DNA of 64,000 nucleotides from Sporosarcina sp. Marseille-Q4943 (lineage in GTDB: Bacteria > Bacillota > Bacilli > Bacillales_A > Planococcaceae), in assembly GCF_943736995.1 (NCBI RefSeq), contig NZ_OX031157.1:62001-126000 (forward strand), given 5' to 3'. How positions within the stretch are numbered: the first letter of the stretch is position 1; each line of letters opens with the position of its first letter. Shown here piece by piece: positions 9,698 to 19,801 of the stretch. Below the pieces are notes generated by a model. It was not told the DNA's origin. It saw only the letters and a list, made by a program, of their open reading frames with translations, and did not search any database. The position numbers were made by a program, and so were the translations under genes.

Positions 9698-9736
9698 GAA
9701 TAAACCGGTATAATGGGAAAGAAAGTGGGGAATGGG

Positions 9737-11236
9737 ATGGACGAAAAAGAGAAATATGGCGGACATGAAGCTGAAACAAACTATGAACCGCCGGCAAAGC
9801 GTTATATACGAATGAAACCTTTCTCGTTAGTCATGCTCATATTCGGCCTCGTCCTTGCAACTGCCGCTGTGACGTTTTTTGCGTTGACTACTGGAGAGGA
9901 TAAGGTCGTAGAAGTGGTCAGTCCTCAAAACCCGACGACAGATCGCAAGGAATTTAAAAAGCTATATGAAGCTTACGATGAAATGAAAAAAACCTATTAT
10001 AACGAAATTGATGAATCGGCTGTAATTGATGGAGCCATCAACGGTATGATTGAAGCATTAGGTGATCCTTTTTCAGACTATTTAAATGAAAAGGAAGCAC
10101 GTCAATTAACTGAAAGCATTTCCTCGAGCTTTGAAGGAATCGGTGCCGAAATCCAAGAGTTAAACGGGTTTATCAATATCGTTTCACCAATCAAGAATTC
10201 ACCCGCGGAACGTGCTGGCCTCTTGCCAAATGATCTGATCATCGCTGTAGACGGCAAGAGCATTCAAGGAATGTCCTCTTCAGAGGCTGTACTTCTCATA
10301 CGCGGTAAAAAGGGGACAACAGTGACCCTTTCCGTCCGTCGCGGCGAAATGGGCGAGCCATTTGATGTGAAAATTGTCAGAGACGTCATTCCAATCGAAA
10401 CAGTCTATGCAGAAATGCTTGATAACAATATTGCCCACATTCATATTACAAGCTTTTCCGAGCATACGTATGAAGAGTTATTGGCTGCACTAGATGAAAT
10501 GGAAGAGCAAGGCATGGAAGGTCTTATCATGGACGTCCGTCAAAATCCTGGTGGCATGTTGAACACAGCAATCGACATTTCCGACCTTTTCGTTGAGAAG
10601 GATAAGAACCTCTTCCAGTATGAAGGTAAAGGGAATAACCCCGAAGTGTATGTCGCTTCTGACGGAAGGAAAGTGAAAGTTCCTGTCACTCTGATTATCG
10701 ATGACGGCAGTGCCTCAGCTTCAGAAATATTGGCAGGCGCTTTAAAAGAATCAGCAAATGTACCGCTCATCGGTATTAAAACGTATGGAAAAGGGACCGT
10801 TCAGACACCGAAAGACTTGCCGGACGGATCCAATTTGAAGTTGACAACAGCGAAATGGTTGACGCCTGACGGCAACTGGATACATGAAAAAGGAATTGAG
10901 CCTGATTTTGAAGTTCCTTACCCTTCATATGCGATGCTCCCATTCCTTGATCCATCCATGGAAATGAAAGAGGGAATGGTATCACCTGCAATAAAAACAG
11001 CGGAGGAAATGTTAAGCGCTGTCGGATATGACCCAGGTGAAATCGACGGTCTCTTCGATCAAACGATGGAGACTGCCGTTGTAGAACTTCAAAAGGCGTT
11101 ATCTTTGAAAGAGGATGGCGTCCTCGTGGGGGACACGACTTATGGATTGATGAACGAGCTGAGAAATAAAATCCAAGAAGAAGACCCACAGTTGCTAAAA
11201 GCGAAAGAAGTTTTAATGGAACAAATAAAAAAATGA
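9737..11236 (+). CDS. ctpA: Carboxyl-terminal processing protease CtpA (S41A)
   Basis: Membrane-anchored serine protease acting outside the membrane. About 499 residues: charged N-terminus, one membrane helix near residues 26-48, a PDZ domain (around the FEGIGAEI to KKGTTV region), the S41 domain with catalytic Ser in DGSASASEILAGALKE and Lys in YGKGTVQ, then a C-terminal peptidoglycan-binding domain (VGYDPGEIDGLFD). The ATG at 9713 is rejected because it overlaps a TATAAT (9709-9714) likely used as a -10 box; ATG 9737 is preceded by GTGGGG. Bacillus has the same deoD-ctpA neighbourhood. Confidence 0.92.
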   Translation: MDEKEKYGGHEAETNYEPPAKRYIRMKPFSLVMLIFGLVLATAAVTFFALTTGEDKVVEVVSPQNPTTDRKEFKKLYEAYDEMKKTYYNEIDESAVIDGAINGMIEALGDPFSDYLNEKEARQLTESISSSFEGIGAEIQELNGFINIVSPIKNSPAERAGLLPNDLIIAVDGKSIQGMSSSEAVLLIRGKKGTTVTLSVRRGEMGEPFDVKIVRDVIPIETVYAEMLDNNIAHIHITSFSEHTYEELLAALDEMEEQGMEGLIMDVRQNPGGMLNTAIDISDLFVEKDKNLFQYEGKGNNPEVYVASDGRKVKVPVTLIIDDGSASASEILAGALKESANVPLIGIKTYGKGTVQTPKDLPDGSNLKLTTAKWLTPDGNWIHEKGIEPDFEVPYPSYAMLPFLDPSMEMKEGMVSPAIKTAEEMLSAVGYDPGEIDGLFDQTMETAVVELQKALSLKEDGVLVGDTTYGLMNELRNKIQEEDPQLLKAKEVLMEQIKK

Positions 11237-11240
11237 TTGG

Positions 11241-11274
11241 AAAGCGTCCACTCCTTCACGGATGGGCGCTTTTC
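11241..11274 (+). terminator. Terminator after ctpA
   Basis: AAGCGTCCA (11242-11250) pairs with TGGGCGCTT (11263-11271) with one mismatch, followed by a short T-run. Confidence 0.7.
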
Positions 11275-11296
11275 ATGTAAAAAAAGAGGGATACTC

Positions 11297-12199
11297 ATGA
11301 TTGACGTATATTTGTTAAGCGGTTTTTTAGGAAGTGGAAAAACTTCCTTATTGAAAAATTTGATTTCCCAATTGAAAGAGGAAGGAAAAAAGCCGGCAAT
11401 TTTTATGAATGAATTTGGCTCTATTTCAATTGATTCTGATACAGTCGGCAAAGAAAAAGACATCCCGTTAAAAGAACTTTTGAATGGATGCATTTGCTGC
11501 ACGGGTTCAGAAAAAACGGAGGCGCAGCTACAAGGCTTGCTGGAAGAGAATGATGACATTGATGTCATATTGATTGAGACGACAGGTGCCGCTCACCCTG
11601 TCGAAGCTCTAGACGCTGTTTACTCTCCTTTATTTGCAGAACGGTTACAAATCAAAGGGATTGTTACAGTTGCAGACACCAAGCGTTGGTTGGAAAGGGA
11701 TAAAATGTCGCCCCAAATTCGTTCATTATTCATGGAACAGATTCGGCATGCTCATATTTTATTGGCAAATAAAACCGATTTGTTGTCGGAATCCGAATTG
11801 GCGACAGTCTCGATGGAACTTTCAAATTTCAATAGTACGGCTCCCATCATTCAAACTACGAATGCGGATATCTCTTTCTCGTACATTGAGAAAATGCTTA
11901 GTGACGTTTCAAATCCGACAAGGGAATCTTTTGTATCTGGACAAAATCTTCCTTTGACCTCCAAATTAATTACGTTCGATAGGCCTGTTGATAAGGATGA
12001 ATTTGAAGATTGGGTCAAGTCATTGCCGGATACGGTATATCGGATGAAGGGCTATGTACCTGTGAAAGGAACACCGAACCCGTACCTTTTCCAATATGCA
12101 TATGGAATGGTGAATTGGCTACCCGAGTATGTGAAAATGGAGCCGAGACTTGTAATTATCGGAGAAGGGATTAACCAAATAGAGTACGATGGATTGTAA
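11297..12199 (+). CDS. CobW/YjiA family GTPase (metal chaperone type)
   Basis: G3E-family GTPase of the kind that delivers metals to target proteins. The 300 residues have Walker A GFLGSGKT at residues 9-16, the metal-binding CxCC motif (CICC, residues 65-68), an ETTGAAHP switch, the guanine-recognition NKTD, and a CobW C-terminal domain. ATG 11297 follows AGAGGG; upstream readings lie in the ctpA terminator. It is alone and no Zur-type operator was recognised. Which metal (zinc, cobalt, other) is unknown. Confidence 0.85.
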   Translation: MIDVYLLSGFLGSGKTSLLKNLISQLKEEGKKPAIFMNEFGSISIDSDTVGKEKDIPLKELLNGCICCTGSEKTEAQLQGLLEENDDIDVILIETTGAAHPVEALDAVYSPLFAERLQIKGIVTVADTKRWLERDKMSPQIRSLFMEQIRHAHILLANKTDLLSESELATVSMELSNFNSTAPIIQTTNADISFSYIEKMLSDVSNPTRESFVSGQNLPLTSKLITFDRPVDKDEFEDWVKSLPDTVYRMKGYVPVKGTPNPYLFQYAYGMVNWLPEYVKMEPRLVIIGEGINQIEYDGL

Positions 12200-12388
12200 G
12201 TCCATGAGCTTACTGTCAACCCCTTATTAGTTGCAATAATAGTCGAATTGACCAAAACAACCCAATTCTAACGTTTTTCATTCACCTTTGTCATCGGGTT
12301 CAGAAATTCTTTGGTTCCACTGGGATTTAATTCCGATTCTCTCCTTCTCGCATGCGTTATGATAGTTTGCGAAGGGAGGAGTTATAAG

Positions 12389-13234
12389 ATGAAAAAATCG
12401 ATGGCTGTCATCTTGCTCGGTTCGGCGTTATTAATGTCGAACAACAACAGTGTTGAAGCTTCTTATAGCAACAACGACTTGGAAATCCAAAAAGCGGTGC
12501 AAAACGTTCAGTATTATGTATATGAAGGGAAATTTTCTTCTTACAATCCTGAAGGAGTTAACCAATATATTAATATGTACTTGAATGACTTAGAAAAATA
12601 TTTTGGTAAAAATATAGAGGTTACTTATAAACAATCTGCTGAACCGGTGAAGAAACCGCTAGAATCAAAACCGGTGAACGTAGCGCGACCTGCGGAACAG
12701 GTTAAACCAGAACCGAAACAACAGGTTGAACAACCAGCTCCAGTACAACCAACGAAACCTGTAGAACAATCGAAGCCAGTAGAACAGGCCAAACCTGTGG
12801 AACAAGCTAAACCTGCAGAACAAGCTAAACCAGTTGAAAAGCCGGTTCAAAATGATGTTTCCGCGATTGAACAAGCGGTTCTTGAGTTGACGAATGCCGA
12901 AAGAAAGAAAGCCGGATTGCAACCATTGCAAATCGACAAGAATCTCATGAATTCAGCTCGTCAAAAATCAACGGATATGGCGACTAATAACTACTTTTCA
13001 CATACAAGCCCGACATACGGCTCTCCTTTCGATCAAATGAAAGCAAACGGGGTAACATACCGCTCCGCTGCTGAAAATATCGCAATGGGTCAGCGTTCTG
13101 CCGAAGAAGTTGTGAAAGCTTGGATGGAGTCTCCTGGTCATAGACAAAACATCTTGACGCCGAACTTCACTCATATCGGCATCGGTTATGATGCAAACGG
13201 TCAATATTGGACACAACAATTCATTCAAAAATAA
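12389..13234 (+). CDS. Secreted CAP-domain (SCP/PR1, YkwD-like) protein
   Basis: 281-residue exported protein. A signal peptide (ends near VEAS, residue 29) is followed by about 70 residues, then a linker of about 65 residues made of five to six short repeats of the type A/S-KPVEQ, then a CAP domain (LTNAERKKAGLQPL, HTSPTYGSPF, AENIAMGQ, SPGHRQNIL, YWTQQF). The His/Glu pair typical of CAP domains is present (HTSP and AENI). ATG follows GAAGGGAGGAG. Bacillus homologues are wall-associated or spore-coat proteins of unclear activity. Confidence 0.88.
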   Translation: MKKSMAVILLGSALLMSNNNSVEASYSNNDLEIQKAVQNVQYYVYEGKFSSYNPEGVNQYINMYLNDLEKYFGKNIEVTYKQSAEPVKKPLESKPVNVARPAEQVKPEPKQQVEQPAPVQPTKPVEQSKPVEQAKPVEQAKPAEQAKPVEKPVQNDVSAIEQAVLELTNAERKKAGLQPLQIDKNLMNSARQKSTDMATNNYFSHTSPTYGSPFDQMKANGVTYRSAAENIAMGQRSAEEVVKAWMESPGHRQNILTPNFTHIGIGYDANGQYWTQQFIQK

Positions 13235-13251
13235 TTATTTGCAAATGTAGA

Positions 13252-13293
13252 GACATCCTTTGTACCATTTAGGTGCAAAGGATGTCTTTTTTT
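13252..13293 (+). terminator. Terminator after the CAP-domain gene
   Basis: GACATCCTTTG (13252-13262) pairs perfectly with CAAAGGATGTC (13276-13286), followed by seven T. Confidence 0.92.
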
Positions 13294-13394
13294 GACAGCA
13301 TTCAGGTAAATGCACGTATCTCCAAATGATGAACCTCGAGGTATGCGTTTAAAACATTTTTGCTGGGTGCATACTTTTTCTTGAGGTGAATGTC

Positions 13395-14831
13395 ATGGAT
13401 GATGTTACATCAAATGAGAGTTTGATTTTATATATACAAAGTCTTTTCCATGATTCCGCTGATCTTACCGTGCGAAAAATCACCTGGAAAGATGGAGATG
13501 CAATTGTCTGCTTTTTTAATACATTGACCGACAGCAGTGAAGTGAACAAGCAGATTGAAATTCTTCGCCTTCGTTCGAGTGCTGATCTTCCAAATTGGGC
13601 TGGAACCGCAACTTCTAGTGCAGGCGCATTTTCAGTTCCTAAATTGGTCGAGAGTGTTTCGAATGGTTTTGTTGCAATTGTTTTCCCAACGACGAATCTG
13701 CTAATGACCATTACAATTCCTTCATTTGAAGTGCGTACAACTACCGAGCCGAATAATGAAATAGTCATTCGCGGTCCACATGAAGGTTTCGTAGAAAGTA
13801 TCGACAAAAACATTTCACTTATACGGAAGCATCTTTTCATTTCTGATTTAGTCGTGAAGGATGTACGGCTTGGAGAAGATACGAATACGAAAGTTACATA
13901 TGTCTATATTGAGTCAATTGCTAATAAAGATGTCGTAAAGGAAGTTAAAACACGCATAGAAGATATTGATCGAACAAAGATATACAGCATTGGACAAATC
14001 GAGGATTACTTAGAGGATTCAGTTTGGTCTCCTTTTCCGCAGTTTTTGAACACGGAAAGACCGGATCGTGCCGTGGCGAATTTGCTGGAAGGGAAAATAG
14101 TCATTTTTACAGACCAATCTCCCTCGGCATTAATTGCACCCGTCAATTTCTTTTCGTTTTACGAAACACCGGACGATTTTAATGGTCGTATACTTGTCGG
14201 ATCTTTCTTTCGGATGTTAAGGATATTCAGCTTCCTGGTTGCTGTTTTCCTACCAGCATTTTATATCGCTGTGGTCGGTTTCCATTCGGAAATTTTACCG
14301 TATGATCTAAGTAGGAAAGTAAAAGTAGCCGTGGAATTCATTCCGTACCGTCCAATCGTTGAAGCGCTAATTGTGGAGCTGTTCATAGAAGTCATCCGGG
14401 AGGCAACAATCCGGTTGCCCGCACCGATCGGTCCTACAATCGGTATTGTTGGAGGGCTAGTAATAGGAGATGCAATTGTCAATGCGGGACTCGTGTCGAA
14501 TTTGATGGTGGTCGTTGTGGCAATGACCGCAATTTCAAGCTTTGTTGTCCCAAGTGTCGAAATGAACACGACGATACGGATTATCCGGTTTCCGTTCATG
14601 ATGGCTGCTACTTTATTTGGTTTTTTCGGCATCGCCATTGGGACAATCATCTTATTTATCCATCTGATGAATAGGTCTTCGCTGAACCAGCCTTATTTGT
14701 CACCAGTCGTGCCATTTGACCCTTCTCGTTTTAAAAATATATTTTTCAGAATTCCATATTATAAAAATCATAAACAACAACAAACATTTACACATGGCAC
14801 GGGCAGGCGGAAAAGGCGGGGGAGAAATTGA
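13395..14831 (+). CDS. gerAA: Spore germination receptor subunit A (GerAA family)
   Basis: Subunit of a nutrient germinant receptor in the spore inner membrane. About 478 residues: a large soluble N-terminal domain, then a membrane domain starting near residue 280 with the family text RLPAPIGPTIGIVGGLVIG. It ends in a basic tail. ATG 13395 is 6 bases after GAGGTG. First gene of a three-gene operon in which each stop overlaps the next start, so the three subunits are made together. The germinant is unknown. Confidence 0.95.
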   Translation: MDDVTSNESLILYIQSLFHDSADLTVRKITWKDGDAIVCFFNTLTDSSEVNKQIEILRLRSSADLPNWAGTATSSAGAFSVPKLVESVSNGFVAIVFPTTNLLMTITIPSFEVRTTTEPNNEIVIRGPHEGFVESIDKNISLIRKHLFISDLVVKDVRLGEDTNTKVTYVYIESIANKDVVKEVKTRIEDIDRTKIYSIGQIEDYLEDSVWSPFPQFLNTERPDRAVANLLEGKIVIFTDQSPSALIAPVNFFSFYETPDDFNGRILVGSFFRMLRIFSFLVAVFLPAFYIAVVGFHSEILPYDLSRKVKVAVEFIPYRPIVEALIVELFIEVIREATIRLPAPIGPTIGIVGGLVIGDAIVNAGLVSNLMVVVVAMTAISSFVVPSVEMNTTIRIIRFPFMMAATLFGFFGIAIGTIILFIHLMNRSSLNQPYLSPVVPFDPSRFKNIFFRIPYYKNHKQQQTFTHGTGRRKRRGRN

Positions 14832-15844
14832 ACTTCAATTTATCCAGAAATCAATTTTTCCTCATTCTGTTTGTTGTCCAGTCAGGACCGTCATTCTTCT
14901 CATTCCCATCTCCTTTTATCAATGCGGCTGGAAGGGATGCATGGCTTGTATTCATTGTTGCTGGAATTTTCCACTACTTGCTGTTGCTTTTCTATGAGTA
15001 CAATTATAAGTATTTTAAGATTGGCCAGTTTGTTGGTTGGTTGTACAAATTGTACTGGCTTTTTATAACCGTTGTTTATATTGCATATATCGATTATATA
15101 TTAGCGGTATGGGGGTTTCCGGAAACCCCACAAATCATAGTTATCACTGTACTTGTAAGTGTATCTCTCTATGCAAATCTGAGCAGGGCGGAAACGGTGA
15201 TCAATTTGTCTGTCATCCTGATTCCATTAATACTCTTGTTTTTAATTTTTCTGCAGTTTGCTTGGAAGGACTTGGTGTGGACGAATCTATTTCCGATTGG
15301 AGAATCGACGGGGGAGGAATGGGTTCAAGGGTTTCTAAAAGCACAGCTCGCTTTCGTAGGAAGTGAATTGTTTTTGGTTTTCAGGAAGCATGTTGATAGC
15401 AAACAAAAAATAAAAGGCGGCCCGTTATTTTTCTACCAACTGACATGGTTTACATTCTTTTTATTCTCTGTCATCATCGTGCTCTTGTACTTCACACGCC
15501 ACGGATTGGAAAGGCTCCCTGAACCGCTGTTATTTTTGCTGAAGGCTCAGGAAGTGACTTTTGTTGAGCGCCTCGATTTGTTTTTCTTGTATATATGGAC
15601 AGTTTGGACCATTATCACCGTGGCAATCTTTTCTTTTGCCGCTTTGTATGTTCACCGGATCCGTTCCAAGCATCACAAAAGAGATATCATCATTTGGCAT
15701 GTATTTCTTGTACTCTTGCCTTTGCTCTTTTTATCCAAACATTTTGTTGAGATATTGAATGACATGATCGTTTATGTGTATCTTCTTTTCGGCCTATTCA
15801 TTCCGGTTATCGTCATCATTACGAATCGGAGGAAGCAGAAATGA
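14828..15844 (+). CDS. gerAB: Spore germination receptor subunit B (GerAB family)
   Basis: Integral membrane subunit (338 residues, about ten helices) of the germinant receptor, related to amino-acid permeases and believed to bind the germinant. The start SRNQFFLILF and the GPSFFSFPSPFINAAGRDAW region are typical. TTG 14828 overlaps the gerAA stop and follows GGGGGAG. Confidence 0.94.
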   Translation: MNFNLSRNQFFLILFVVQSGPSFFSFPSPFINAAGRDAWLVFIVAGIFHYLLLLFYEYNYKYFKIGQFVGWLYKLYWLFITVVYIAYIDYILAVWGFPETPQIIVITVLVSVSLYANLSRAETVINLSVILIPLILLFLIFLQFAWKDLVWTNLFPIGESTGEEWVQGFLKAQLAFVGSELFLVFRKHVDSKQKIKGGPLFFYQLTWFTFFLFSVIIVLLYFTRHGLERLPEPLLFLLKAQEVTFVERLDLFFLYIWTVWTIITVAIFSFAALYVHRIRSKHHKRDIIIWHVFLVLLPLLFLSKHFVEILNDMIVYVYLLFGLFIPVIVIITNRRKQK

Positions 15845-16923
15845 GAAAAATCATACTTATCTCCATCGCCTGTTCTTTTCTACTGGCAGGGTGTTGGGAT
15901 GAGCGGCTATACAAAGATGTTACAATCGTTCCGCTCATTGCGTACGATGGAGAACCGGGAAACTGGACGGGATACTTCACACATGCTGTCGTTGCTAAAC
16001 CCGACAGCATCAGTTTTTCGACAGTTGAAGGCAGTGGTGTTTCCATTGAGGAAGCACGGCTTGATGCCAATCGGAAAACGGGTGAAATGCTTGACCCTTC
16101 TCAAGTATTAGCTGTACTCGTTACAACCGATGCGGCGAAGACAAATCTTATGGAGACATTCGATATCGCTTACAGAATGCCTCGGACCCGGTTGAGCAGT
16201 CGTTTGGCGGTAGTGGAAGGAGATATAGCTCCTTATATGGAAAAGACGGAAAAAATGGGTAAAGAGCTCCCCGATTATTACAATGTAATTTTGAAAACTG
16301 CCCAATTATCATCTGTTATTCCAGACGTCGATATCCAACTGGCTGCCAGATTACTATTGGACGACGGGATTGATCTTCAATTACCGTACATGAAGATGTC
16401 CGAAACGACAGGCACACCTGGCGTGGTGGGGATCGCTTTGTTCAGTGACAAAGTTTTTACGGGACGCACATTGGACGCTAAGGAGTCTACCATCGTTCAA
16501 ATTCTTAAAAAGAAGCCGAGTCAGTATGCGATGTTAACATACGAGCGAGAAAAAGAAGGTAAAATGTACCCGGTGACCGTTGCACTCGTCAAATACAAGA
16601 AAAAATGGGACATAAAAGACGACAAAATAAATGCAACTTATAAGTTGAAAGTAAGTGTAAATGAATTTGCATATAATCACTTGGATGAAAGAAAAGCGAG
16701 GAAAGAATTGGAGGATTTTCTTTCGAAAGAGCTGACGAAGGATTTTAATGATGTGGTCAAAAAATTGCAGGAAGCGAAAAGTGACCCTGTCGGCTTTGGC
16801 AGACATGTACGTGCCTTCCATCCTCACTTATGGGAAAAAGGAAAATGGCAAGATACCTTTTCGGAATTAGATATCAATGTAAAAGTCGAGGCGGAAGTTA
16901 CACGAACCGGCATAATAAATTGA
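15841..16923 (+). CDS. gerAC: Spore germination receptor subunit C lipoprotein (GerAC family)
   Basis: Lipoprotein subunit of the germinant receptor, 360 residues. The lipobox LLAGC places the lipid-modified Cys at residue 18 and is followed by WDE, as in most GerAC proteins. The ATG overlaps the gerAB stop (ATGA). A strong terminator follows. Confidence 0.95.
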   Translation: MRKIILISIACSFLLAGCWDERLYKDVTIVPLIAYDGEPGNWTGYFTHAVVAKPDSISFSTVEGSGVSIEEARLDANRKTGEMLDPSQVLAVLVTTDAAKTNLMETFDIAYRMPRTRLSSRLAVVEGDIAPYMEKTEKMGKELPDYYNVILKTAQLSSVIPDVDIQLAARLLLDDGIDLQLPYMKMSETTGTPGVVGIALFSDKVFTGRTLDAKESTIVQILKKKPSQYAMLTYEREKEGKMYPVTVALVKYKKKWDIKDDKINATYKLKVSVNEFAYNHLDERKARKELEDFLSKELTKDFNDVVKKLQEAKSDPVGFGRHVRAFHPHLWEKGKWQDTFSELDINVKVEAEVTRTGIIN

Positions 16924-16931
16924 AGCTAATG

Positions 16932-16970
16932 AAAACCCGCGAGCAACTATGCTTCGCGGGTTTTGTTTTT
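16932..16970. terminator. Terminator shared by gerAC and the MATE gene
   Basis: AAAACCCGCGA (16932-16942) pairs with TCGCGGGTTTT (16954-16964), with T-runs in both directions. It serves two converging genes. Confidence 0.88.
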
Positions 16971-18314
16971 GGCTGAATTTCTTTTTTGAATTTGGAGCAG
17001 TCGAATGCTTAATGTGATAGCTCCAATCGTTAAACCGGCAATAAGGCCAACCCAGTATCCATATGGGCCGAGATCGGTATAGGTTGCGGTCAAATAACCT
17101 ACAGGCAAGCCGATCACCCAATATGAAATGATCGCCATTAAGAACGTCATATTTACATCCTTGTAGCCGCGTAAAGAACCTTGAATCGGTGCTTGGATTG
17201 CGTCTGACAATTGAAAGAACGCAGCGAATAGGAAGAAATGAACTGAGAGTTGAATGATCGCCTTGTCACTCGTGTAAAGGGAAGCGATCGGCTCCCTGAA
17301 CGTCAATAAGATGACGATTGAGATAAAGCTGAACAGAACGGCAAGCCCGACAGCAAGGAAGCTGTAATGCTTTGCCTCATTCATCTGTCGTGCTCCAACT
17401 GATTGGCCGACCAAAATCGTAGCGCCCATTGAAATGCTAAGTGGCACCATATAGAGGAGTGACGTAAAATTCAATGCTATCTGATGGGCAGAAATCGTCT
17501 CAGTTGAATAGCCGCTCATTAGAAGCGTTACAACAGAAAAAATGCTGATTTCCACAAAGATTGATAATCCAATCGGCAGACCGATTTTCAAAATCTCTTT
17601 CCATCTATTGAAAGAGACGCGTTCCCAATTGGTAAAAAGGGTGAACGTTTGAAACGGCTTCCGCATTTTTGCAATTACGAATGCAATACCGAAAACAATC
17701 CAGTAAGTTATGCCGGAAGCATAGCCTGCACCTGCTCCGCCCAGTTCTGGAAATCCGAATTTCCCGAAGATGAGTAAATAATTGAGTACAATGTTGATTG
17801 GCGCAGATAAGAGAATGATGGACATCGATACTCGCGTCGATCCGAGTGCGTCAAAAAATGATCGCAGAACGGTATAAGCGAATAGCGGGAGTAACCCGAT
17901 GCTCATTCCTTTCAAGTAATCCGCAGCAACTATCCTAACTTGGCCTTCTAGCGGCATATGCTGAAGGGATGGGATAACGGCAAACATCATAATTGTAAAA
18001 ACGACTGCAGCAAGAACGATTGATACATACAACCCTTGCTGAACCGATGGGCGAACCTCGTTCTTACGATTGCCCCCTATGTAATGGGCGATCAACGGGG
18101 TAAGTCCCATTAAAATTCCTGAAAGTCCCGTATAGACTGGCACCCAAAATGATGATCCAATTGTAACTCCCGCAAGATCATGCGTATGATAACGTCCCGT
18201 CATGAGAATATCAAAAAAAGTCATCATATAGAGTGCAACTTGGGTGACGAGTATCGGAATGACTATTTTTGTGAAGTTCAATGTTTTTTGGCGAAGCGGC
18301 AATGCTTGTTCCAC
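16947..18314 (-). CDS. MATE family multidrug exporter
   Basis: Na+/H+-coupled antiporter of the MATE family (about 455 residues, twelve helices in two halves, each starting with a segment like KIVIPILVTQ / KIGLPIGLSI). The GTG at 18314 is preferred because AAAGGGG lies 8 bases upstream; the longer reading to 18377 has an atypical N-terminus. The gene is divergent from murG. An extended -10 (TGTTACAAT, complement of 18383-18391) is a possible promoter. Confidence 0.88.
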   Translation of the reverse strand: MEQALPLRQKTLNFTKIVIPILVTQVALYMMTFFDILMTGRYHTHDLAGVTIGSSFWVPVYTGLSGILMGLTPLIAHYIGGNRKNEVRPSVQQGLYVSIVLAAVVFTIMMFAVIPSLQHMPLEGQVRIVAADYLKGMSIGLLPLFAYTVLRSFFDALGSTRVSMSIILLSAPINIVLNYLLIFGKFGFPELGGAGAGYASGITYWIVFGIAFVIAKMRKPFQTFTLFTNWERVSFNRWKEILKIGLPIGLSIFVEISIFSVVTLLMSGYSTETISAHQIALNFTSLLYMVPLSISMGATILVGQSVGARQMNEAKHYSFLAVGLAVLFSFISIVILLTFREPIASLYTSDKAIIQLSVHFFLFAAFFQLSDAIQAPIQGSLRGYKDVNMTFLMAIISYWVIGLPVGYLTATYTDLGPYGYWVGLIAGLTIGAITLSIRLLQIQKRNSAKNKTREA

Positions 18315-18526
18315 TACTAATACCCCTTTCATAGCAACAACGGACATGTCCATAAGGAAAAAATGGACGTAAATCAATCAACATTGTAACATGATTTGTC
18401 TGCTATAATAACAATGAAGTAAATAGGGTATTTGTTGAACCGTAGTTTTCGATCGTCTTTAAAGGTGCTTGAAATAGATGTTCAGCCTGAATTGCTTAAT
18501 AAAAATCAGATGAGGTGAATGGCCAC

Positions 18527-19603
18527 ATGAAACGGCCGGTAATAGTTTTGACAGGTGGCGGAACAGCAGGGCATGTTTCCGTCAATGAGGCTCTAATTCC
18601 TGTCTTCATTGAAAAAGGATATGAAATCCATTATATCGGTTCCCATGATGGAATCGAAAAAGAGTTGATAAAGGATGGCCATCGAGAAGTGACCTACCAT
18701 GCTATCCAAAGCGGCAAGTTAAGAAGATATTTTTCCATGAAGAACTTTTCCGATCCATTCCGCGTTGGAGCGGGCGTCATCCAGGCATTTTCAATATTGC
18801 GCAAAGTGAAGCCGGAAATCATTTTTTCGAAAGGCGGATTTGTCTCTGTGCCGGTTGTGTTGGCGGCAAAGTTAGCGAAAATCCCAGTTGTTGTCCACGA
18901 ATCGGACGTAACACCGGGATTGGCGAACAAGCTGGCACTTCCTTTTTCAAAACATATTTTCACTGTTTTTGAGCAGACGCTTGATTATGTACCTGAAGGG
19001 AAAGCGACATGTACAGGGGCTGTCATCAGGCCTGAAATATTCAAAGGAGACAGGGATGAAGGATTGCGCATTGCAGGCCTGACTGGAGAAAAACCAGTGT
19101 TCATCGTGATGGGCGGCAGCCAAGGCTCGGCAGTGCTTAACGAGGCCGTTCGAAAGGAATTGGAAACCGTCCTCAAAAAGTTCGATGTGATCCACCTTTG
19201 CGGTAGAGGCAATATTGAGGAATCATTAGAACATACGAAAGGCTACATACAGTTTGAATATGTCACTGAAGGACTGCCACATTTATTAGCAGCATCCGAT
19301 TACGCCGTATCCCGTGCAGGCTCCAATGCGATATTTGAATTGTTATCTGTCTTAAAGCCAATGCTGCTTATTCCGCTGTCCGCTTCACAAAGCAGGGGAG
19401 ATCAGTTGTTAAATGCATCCTTATTCAAATCTTTAGGCATTGCAAACGTGATTCAGGAAGAGGAGCTTCAAGACCTCTCCATGGCCAAGTTGTTCAACTC
19501 ACTTATGAAGGACAAAGACAAGTTGGTTTCCAATATGCGAAAAGTCTCAAACACGAAATCACCTGAGAAAATGGCGGAATTGATCCTCTCATACAAAAAT
19601 TAG
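18527..19603 (+). CDS. murG: MurG, staphylococcal type: lipid II-forming GlcNAc transferase
   Basis: Adds GlcNAc to lipid I at the inner face of the membrane, giving lipid II. The 358-residue protein has the acceptor loop GGGTAGHVSVNEAL with the conserved His, the KGGFVSVPVV segment, GSQGS and the donor site SRAGSNAIFELL. This wording, rather than GGTGGH...PALA, is what I recall of Staphylococcus MurG, whose gene also lies outside the division cluster near odhAB. ATG 18527 is about 9 bases after GAGGTG. Confidence 0.9.
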   Translation: MKRPVIVLTGGGTAGHVSVNEALIPVFIEKGYEIHYIGSHDGIEKELIKDGHREVTYHAIQSGKLRRYFSMKNFSDPFRVGAGVIQAFSILRKVKPEIIFSKGGFVSVPVVLAAKLAKIPVVVHESDVTPGLANKLALPFSKHIFTVFEQTLDYVPEGKATCTGAVIRPEIFKGDRDEGLRIAGLTGEKPVFIVMGGSQGSAVLNEAVRKELETVLKKFDVIHLCGRGNIEESLEHTKGYIQFEYVTEGLPHLLAASDYAVSRAGSNAIFELLSVLKPMLLIPLSASQSRGDQLLNASLFKSLGIANVIQEEELQDLSMAKLFNSLMKDKDKLVSNMRKVSNTKSPEKMAELILSYKN

Positions 19604-19711
19604 CTAGAATAGAATTTGTGAAGATGGAAAAATGGTGTGAACATTGTAAACGAAAGACATGGAATCTATTTTTGTTAAATGCATAAATGTCAATAAAATA
19701 GAACTAATCCC

Positions 19712-19740
19712 TTTCCGTTCTATTATTTGCATGGTAATAT
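19712..19740 (+). promoter_or_regulatory. Possible promoter for odhAB
   Basis: Extended -10 TGGTAATAT (TAATAT at 19735-19740) with a weak TTTCCG 17 bases upstream, about 60 bases before odhA. Confidence 0.45.
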
Positions 19741-19801
19741 GGATACGGATTAAAAATAGTAACACAACAGGCCAATAGGCAAAATGTGGAGGTCATTTTA
19801 C

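Noticed and set aside
9713..9736. Upstream ATG of ctpA as the start
   Set aside because: It overlaps a TATAAT box and has no ribosome site, whereas ATG 9737 does.
12740..12850. Short tandem DNA repeats as a possible CRISPR or minisatellite
   Set aside because: They encode the KPVEQ linker of the CAP-domain protein in frame, without spacers.
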